Source: Desulfobulbus sp.
GTDB lineage: Bacteria; Desulfobacterota; Desulfobulbia; Desulfobulbales; Desulfobulbaceae
Length of the DNA: 8,668 bases
Direction of reading: 5' to 3'
NCBI GenBank assembly: GCA_030602145.1
Contig: JAUWAH010000072.1
Coordinates: forward strand, 1-8,668
A model generated the notes under the pieces. It was not told where the DNA came from. It made no database searches and saw only the letters and a program-made list of their open reading frames with translations. Made by a program: the position numbers and the translations under genes. The stretch's first letter is position 1, and each line of letters starts with the position of its first letter. Below, in pieces: positions 5,685-8,668 of the stretch.

Positions 5685-6194
5685 ATGGCTTTACGAACAA
5701 TTATCACCTACCCGCATCCGGTGCTCCGGCAAAAGGCGGAACCAATCACCGACTTCGACCAGGAACTGATAACCCTGGTCGAGGACATGGCGGACACCAT
5801 GTATCACGCCCCCGGCGTCGGCCTGGCCGCCAACCAGATCGGCGTCGCCCGGCAGGTGGTGGTGGTCGACCGCTCCGCCGCCGACAACGAACGCAGCTTC
5901 ATCACCTTGATCAACCCGGTGATCACCGCCGGCGAGGGCAGCGTCGTCGACGACGAAGGCTGCCTGAGCGTGATCGAGTGCTATTCCAAGGTCAAACGCT
6001 TCCAGAAGATCCATGTCACTGCCCTGGATATCGACGGCAACGTCCTGGATTTCGATGCCGAGGACCGTTACGCCCGTATCATCCAGCACGAGGTGGACCA
6101 CCTCCTGGGCACCCTGTTCATCGATCGCCTCAGTTCGCTCAAACGTGCCCTGTACAAGAAGAAACTGAAGAGGCTCCTCCAGGAAGAGGTATGA
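5685..6194 (+). CDS. def: Peptide deformylase
   Basis: Def is a cytosolic Fe2+-type metalloenzyme that removes the N-formyl group from the initiator methionine of new proteins. The 169-aa protein has all three catalytic motifs: GVGLAANQIG at 44-53, EGCLS at 91-95 (metal ligand C93) and QHEVDH at 134-139 (metal ligands H135, H139; catalytic E136). The N-terminus MALRTIITYPHPVLRQKAEP is standard, so ATG 5685 was chosen, although the ribosome-binding site is weak (GGGAA at about 5672-5676). Upstream in-frame alternatives back to 5583 give a proline- and cysteine-rich extension that is not Def-like. The stop overlaps the fmt start as ATGA, the common def-fmt arrangement, which couples the two steps of N-formyl-methionine metabolism. 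Confidence 0.97.
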   Translation: MALRTIITYPHPVLRQKAEPITDFDQELITLVEDMADTMYHAPGVGLAANQIGVARQVVVVDRSAADNERSFITLINPVITAGEGSVVDDEGCLSVIECYSKVKRFQKIHVTALDIDGNVLDFDAEDRYARIIQHEVDHLLGTLFIDRLSSLKRALYKKKLKRLLQEEV

Positions 6195-7135
6195 GCGCCC
6201 CCCTGCGGATCGTCTTCATGGGCACGCCCGATTTTGCCGTGCCATCGCTCAAGGCCCTCCTGGCCGGGCCGGATCGGGTGGTGGCCGTGGTCTGCCAGCC
6301 CGACAAGGCGCGTGGCCGGGGCAAGGTGATGAGTCCGCCGCCGGTAAAGGTCGAGGCCCAGCAACACGGGCTGCCGGTGCTCCAACCCGCCTCGGTCCGC
6401 ACGGAGACGGTTCTGGAGCAGATGCGCCAACTGGCGCCCGACCTGCTGGTGGTGGTCGCCTACGGCAAGATCCTGCCCCCTGCCCTGCTCGCCCTGCCCC
6501 GCCTGGGGGCGATCAACGTCCATGGCTCGCTGCTGCCCAAGTACCGGGGTGCCGCTCCGATCCAATGGGCGGTGATCAACGGCGAAGCCGAGACTGGCAT
6601 CACCATCATGCAGATGGATGCCGGCATGGACACCGGCGACATCCTAATGACCACCGCTGTCCCCATCGGCCCGCAGGAAACAGCGGGGGAGTTGTTCGAC
6701 CGGCTGGCCCGGCTGGGCGGCGACACCCTGGTCGGGGCCATCGAACGGCTCAAGACGGGGCAACTGGCGCCGCAGCCCCAGGACCACGCCCTGGCGAGCC
6801 TTGCCCCCATGCTCACCAAGGAGATGGGGCTGGTCGACTGGCAGCTCCCCGCCCGGAGCCTCCACAGCCTGATCCGGGGGCTGGACCCCTGGCCCTCGGC
6901 CTACGGTTTCATCGATGGCAGACGGTTTCGTTTCTTCGATCCGGAGGTCGTTCCCGTCCGCGCCACCGAACCGCCCGGCACCATCTGCAGGGCCGACAGC
7001 CAGGGGCTGCTGGTTGCCACCGGCGACGACTGTCTGCGCATCCGCAGTCTTCAGCCCGAGGGCAAGAAGCGGATGGATGCGGCCACCTGTCTGCGTGGCA
7101 CCCGCATCGTGCCAGGCACGGTGATCAACCCATGA
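6191..7135 (+). CDS. fmt: Methionyl-tRNA formyltransferase
   Basis: Fmt uses 10-formyl-THF to formylate Met-tRNA(fMet) for translation initiation. The 314-aa protein matches the family length. The N-terminal Rossmann catalytic domain (about 1-190) shows VFMGTPDFAVPSL (8-20), QPDKARGRGKVMSPPPVK (36-53), INVHGSLLPKYRGAAPIQ (108-125, with catalytic N109 and H111) and QMDAGMDTGDIL (141-152, with catalytic D147). The C-terminal tRNA-binding domain (about 205-314) includes GLVDWQLPARSLHSLIRGLD and PWPSAYGFIDGRR. The start overlaps the def stop by four bases, with AGGAAG just upstream inside def. The stop overlaps the larC start in the same way. Translational coupling through the cluster is therefore very likely. 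Confidence 0.97.
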   Translation: MSAPLRIVFMGTPDFAVPSLKALLAGPDRVVAVVCQPDKARGRGKVMSPPPVKVEAQQHGLPVLQPASVRTETVLEQMRQLAPDLLVVVAYGKILPPALLALPRLGAINVHGSLLPKYRGAAPIQWAVINGEAETGITIMQMDAGMDTGDILMTTAVPIGPQETAGELFDRLARLGGDTLVGAIERLKTGQLAPQPQDHALASLAPMLTKEMGLVDWQLPARSLHSLIRGLDPWPSAYGFIDGRRFRFFDPEVVPVRATEPPGTICRADSQGLLVATGDDCLRIRSLQPEGKKRMDAATCLRGTRIVPGTVINP

Positions 7136-8331
7136 AGATTGCCTATCTCGACTGTTTTTCCGGCGTCAGCGGCGACATGCTGCTCGGCGCCCTGGTCGAT
7201 GCCGGCGTGCCGGAAGACTACCTCCATGGGGTGCTGGCCGGCCTCTCCCTCCCCGGTGCCGCCCTGAAGGCGGAACGGGCAACAGTCCAGGGGTTTGCGG
7301 CCACCAAAGTAACGGTGGTCTGCGGCCATCGGCCCCATCATGGCCATCATCACCATACGCACCGTCATCTGGCCGATATCACCGCCCTGTTGCGGGCTGC
7401 TGCCTTGCCTCCGCAGGTTCGCGATCGTTCCCTGGCGGTGTTCTTCCGCCTGGCCGAAGCCGAGGCCGCGGTCCATGGCACCACCGTCGATGCCATCCAT
7501 TTTCATGAGGTCGGCGCGGTGGACGCCATTGTCGATATTGTCGCCACGGTGGCCGGATTTGCCTTCCTCGATGTCGGCCGGGTGATCTGTTCGCCCCTGC
7601 CGCTGGCCCGGGGATGGATCGACTGCGCCCACGGCGCCATCCCCCTGCCGGGGCCGGCGGTCTGCCGGCTGCTGGAAGGGGTGGCGGTCTACGGTGAGCA
7701 GCTGGATCAGGAATTGGTCACGCCCACCGGCGCGGCCCTTGTCCGGGAGTTGGCCACCGATTTCGGGCCGATGCCGCCGATGCGGCTTGGTCGGACCGGC
7801 TACGGCGCCGGCTCGATGACCCGTGGCGATGGCCGCCCCAACCTGCTGCGGCTGGTGCTCGGCGTCCCCGCCGAGGTGGTCGAAACCCAGGAGGTCGAGG
7901 TGATCGAAACCCATCTCGACGATTGGAACCCGGAGTTCTGGCCCCATGTCAGCGAGCGGCTGATGGACGCCGGGGCCTTGGACGTCGGCCTGATCCCGAT
8001 GCAGATGAAAAAGGGGCGGACCGGATTCCTGCTGCGGGTAATAGGCGAGCCGGCCACCCGCATGGCGATCACCACCGTGCTGTTCACCGAAACCAGCACC
8101 ATCGGCCTGCGGCTGAGGCGCGAGCAGCGCATGACCCTGCCCCGCCGGACGGTCACCGTCGCCACGCCCTGGGGCGAACTGCCGGCCAAGCAGATCGATA
8201 CCCCCGCCGGCACGTTCATCGCCCCCGAATACGAGGTCTGCCGCCGCACCGCCCTTGCCCACAACGTCCCGCTGCGCTTGGTCTATGATGCCATCTGCCG
8301 CCAGCCTTGCAGCCAGGAAGAGCCGCCATGA
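7132..8331 (+). CDS. larC: Nickel-pincer cofactor biosynthesis protein (nickel insertion)
   Basis: LarC (formerly DUF111) is the CTP-dependent enzyme that inserts nickel into the pyridinium dithio-mononucleotide precursor to give the nickel-pincer nucleotide cofactor of lactate racemase and related LarA-type enzymes. The 399-aa protein begins with the family signature AYLDCFSGVSGDMLLGALVD (4-23), has HFHEVGAVDAIVDI at 123-136, GAIPLPGPA at 168-176 and ELVTPTGAAL at 194-203, and ends in the C-terminal domain (about 250-390). A His-rich stretch at 66-79 (HRPHHGHHHHTHRH) is a likely metal-binding loop. In Lactiplantibacillus plantarum larC is split and needs frameshifting; here it is one continuous frame. 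The segment ETHLDDWNPE (259-268) differs from the ETNIDDMNPE form I recall as usual. The start overlaps the fmt stop as ATGA with no strong ribosome-binding site, so it relies on coupling. No larA, larB or larE is in the window. Confidence 0.93.
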   Translation: MKIAYLDCFSGVSGDMLLGALVDAGVPEDYLHGVLAGLSLPGAALKAERATVQGFAATKVTVVCGHRPHHGHHHHTHRHLADITALLRAAALPPQVRDRSLAVFFRLAEAEAAVHGTTVDAIHFHEVGAVDAIVDIVATVAGFAFLDVGRVICSPLPLARGWIDCAHGAIPLPGPAVCRLLEGVAVYGEQLDQELVTPTGAALVRELATDFGPMPPMRLGRTGYGAGSMTRGDGRPNLLRLVLGVPAEVVETQEVEVIETHLDDWNPEFWPHVSERLMDAGALDVGLIPMQMKKGRTGFLLRVIGEPATRMAITTVLFTETSTIGLRLRREQRMTLPRRTVTVATPWGELPAKQIDTPAGTFIAPEYEVCRRTALAHNVPLRLVYDAICRQPCSQEEPP

Positions 8332-8438
8332 ACCATCTGCTCGGGCTGGAAGACGGCAGAGATGAACCGCAGTCACCACCCCAGGCACCGACAGTTCTTC
8401 TCCCTTTGCTTTCAACGTTCACTCGTTTTTTCTGTTGA
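8328..8438 (+). other. Possible 36-codon leader ORF between larC and pgpA
   Basis: An ATG at 8328 overlaps the larC stop as ATGA and has AGGAAG about nine bases upstream. It opens a 36-codon frame (start MNHLLGLEDG, end TFTRFFC) that stops with TGA at 8436-8438. The frame is the same as that of pgpA, whose ATG is only two codons further on. The peptide is Pro/Thr/Leu-rich and resembles no protein I know. It may be non-coding spacer, or a translated relay that carries ribosomes from larC to pgpA. Confidence 0.25.
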
Positions 8439-8439
8439 A
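8411..8439 (+). repeat. Inverted repeat just upstream of pgpA
   Basis: TTCAAC (8411-8416) and its exact complement GTTGAA (8434-8439) flank 17 bases that contain a T6 run (8425-8431 area). The second arm ends five bases before the pgpA ATG. The stem is short and AT-rich and the T-run lies in the loop, so it is not a normal terminator. It could be an operator or a weak hairpin over the start region, or chance. Confidence 0.25.
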
Positions 8440-8444
8440 TCGCC

Positions 8445-8668
8445 ATGGACCGAGTCTATATGTTCATCGCCACCGGAGCCGGCAGCGGCTATCTGCCCAA
8501 GGCTCCCGGTACCTGGGGCTCACTGGTCGGCGTACTTCTCTGGTTTTTGGCCAGCCGGCTGGAGCCCTCTTCCTATCTGGTCGTTGTCGCTGTTTTTTTT
8601 GTGATCGGGGTGTTCAGCGCCGGCGCCGTGGAAAAGATTGTCGACCGGCCCGATCCCGCGATCGTGGT
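8445..8668 (+). CDS. pgpA: Phosphatidylglycerophosphatase A (5' part, runs off right edge)
   Basis: PgpA is an inner-membrane Mg2+-dependent phosphatase that converts phosphatidylglycerophosphate to phosphatidylglycerol. The visible 74 codons begin MDRVYMFIATGAGSGYLPKA and include the family signature GSGYLPKAPGTWGSLVG at 13-29. A first hydrophobic span (about 26-37) and a second (about 44-60) follow, and the frame is cut just where the conserved acidic catalytic segment would be expected (after DPAIV). The ATG at 8445 fits the family N-terminus, but no good Shine-Dalgarno sequence precedes it. ATG 8460 (M6) is an alternative start. The gene follows larC by 113 bp, probably in the same transcript. 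An eight-T run lies at 8593-8600 inside the coding region (Val-Phe-Phe-Val). Confidence 0.92.
   Translation, partial: MDRVYMFIATGAGSGYLPKAPGTWGSLVGVLLWFLASRLEPSSYLVVVAVFFVIGVFSAGAVEKIVDRPDPAIV

Noticed and set aside
5642..6190. N-terminal extension of fmt overlapping def
   Set aside because: The extension is an Arg/Gly/Pro-rich out-of-frame reading of def. The Fmt family N-terminus begins at ATG 6191 with a good ribosome-binding site.
6565..7131. N-terminal extension of larC overlapping fmt
   Set aside because: It is an out-of-frame reading of fmt. The LarC signature begins directly at ATG 7132.
7051..8415. Long minus-strand ORF antisense to larC
   Set aside because: The same antisense composition effect applies; larC on the plus strand has clear family motifs throughout.
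8436..8438. TGA as a selenocysteine codon joining the 36-codon ORF to pgpA
   Set aside because: The sequence after TGA is the pgpA start with its normal N-terminus, no selenoprotein motif is present, and the preceding peptide is not PgpA-like.

Overview
The window looks like a chromosomal segment from a GC-rich, Gram-negative, anaerobic-type bacterium. A cobalamin-binding-type radical SAM enzyme (DUF4080 class), LarC, a stand-alone MetF, a YkgJ-type cysteine-cluster protein and the order def-fmt-larC-pgpA together suggest Desulfobacterota (Desulfobulbales-like). That placement is inferred from gene content and protein style. No marker gene is present to prove it. There are no tRNA or rRNA genes, CRISPR arrays, insertion sequences or phage genes, and most of the window is compact housekeeping DNA.

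Layout. (1) Positions 1-2419, plus strand: the 3' part of a radical SAM/DUF4080 gene, followed after 26 bp by a complete MATE-family multidrug/Na+ (or H+) antiporter gene. (2) Positions 2400-3272, minus strand: metF, whose 3' end overlaps the MATE gene tail-to-tail by 20 bp. (3) Positions 3273-3489: a divergent intergenic region with nested and crossing inverted repeats that could fold as a pseudoknotted RNA. It can be read as the metF leader on the minus strand or as the leader of a small gene on the plus strand. (4) Positions 3490-3648, plus strand: a 52-codon ORF with a textbook ribosome-binding site, probably a real small protein gene. (5) Positions 5503 down to 3655, minus strand: an apparent operon of a 10-cysteine YkgJ-like protein, plsY (acyl-phosphate:glycerol-3-phosphate acyltransferase) and a short J-domain protein coupled to plsY by an ATGA overlap. 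(6) Positions 5685-8668, plus strand: def, fmt, larC and then pgpA (running off the edge). The first three are chained by 4-bp ATGA overlaps.

How the genes work together. def and fmt form the usual N-formyl-methionine pair: Fmt formylates initiator Met-tRNA and Def removes the formyl group from new proteins. larC, a nickel-insertion enzyme for the nickel-pincer nucleotide cofactor, is locked into the same translationally coupled unit. PlsY (start of phospholipid synthesis) and PgpA (phosphatidylglycerol synthesis) lie in neighbouring divergent operons, so membrane lipid enzymes flank the Def/Fmt unit. MetF makes 5-methyl-tetrahydrofolate for methionine synthesis and one-carbon metabolism.

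I see no obvious undescribed multi-gene system. The least explained parts are the structured metF-side intergenic region with the adjacent 52-aa ORF, and the larC-pgpA junction, where a 36-codon ORF ends in a stop two codons before the pgpA start and in the same frame.
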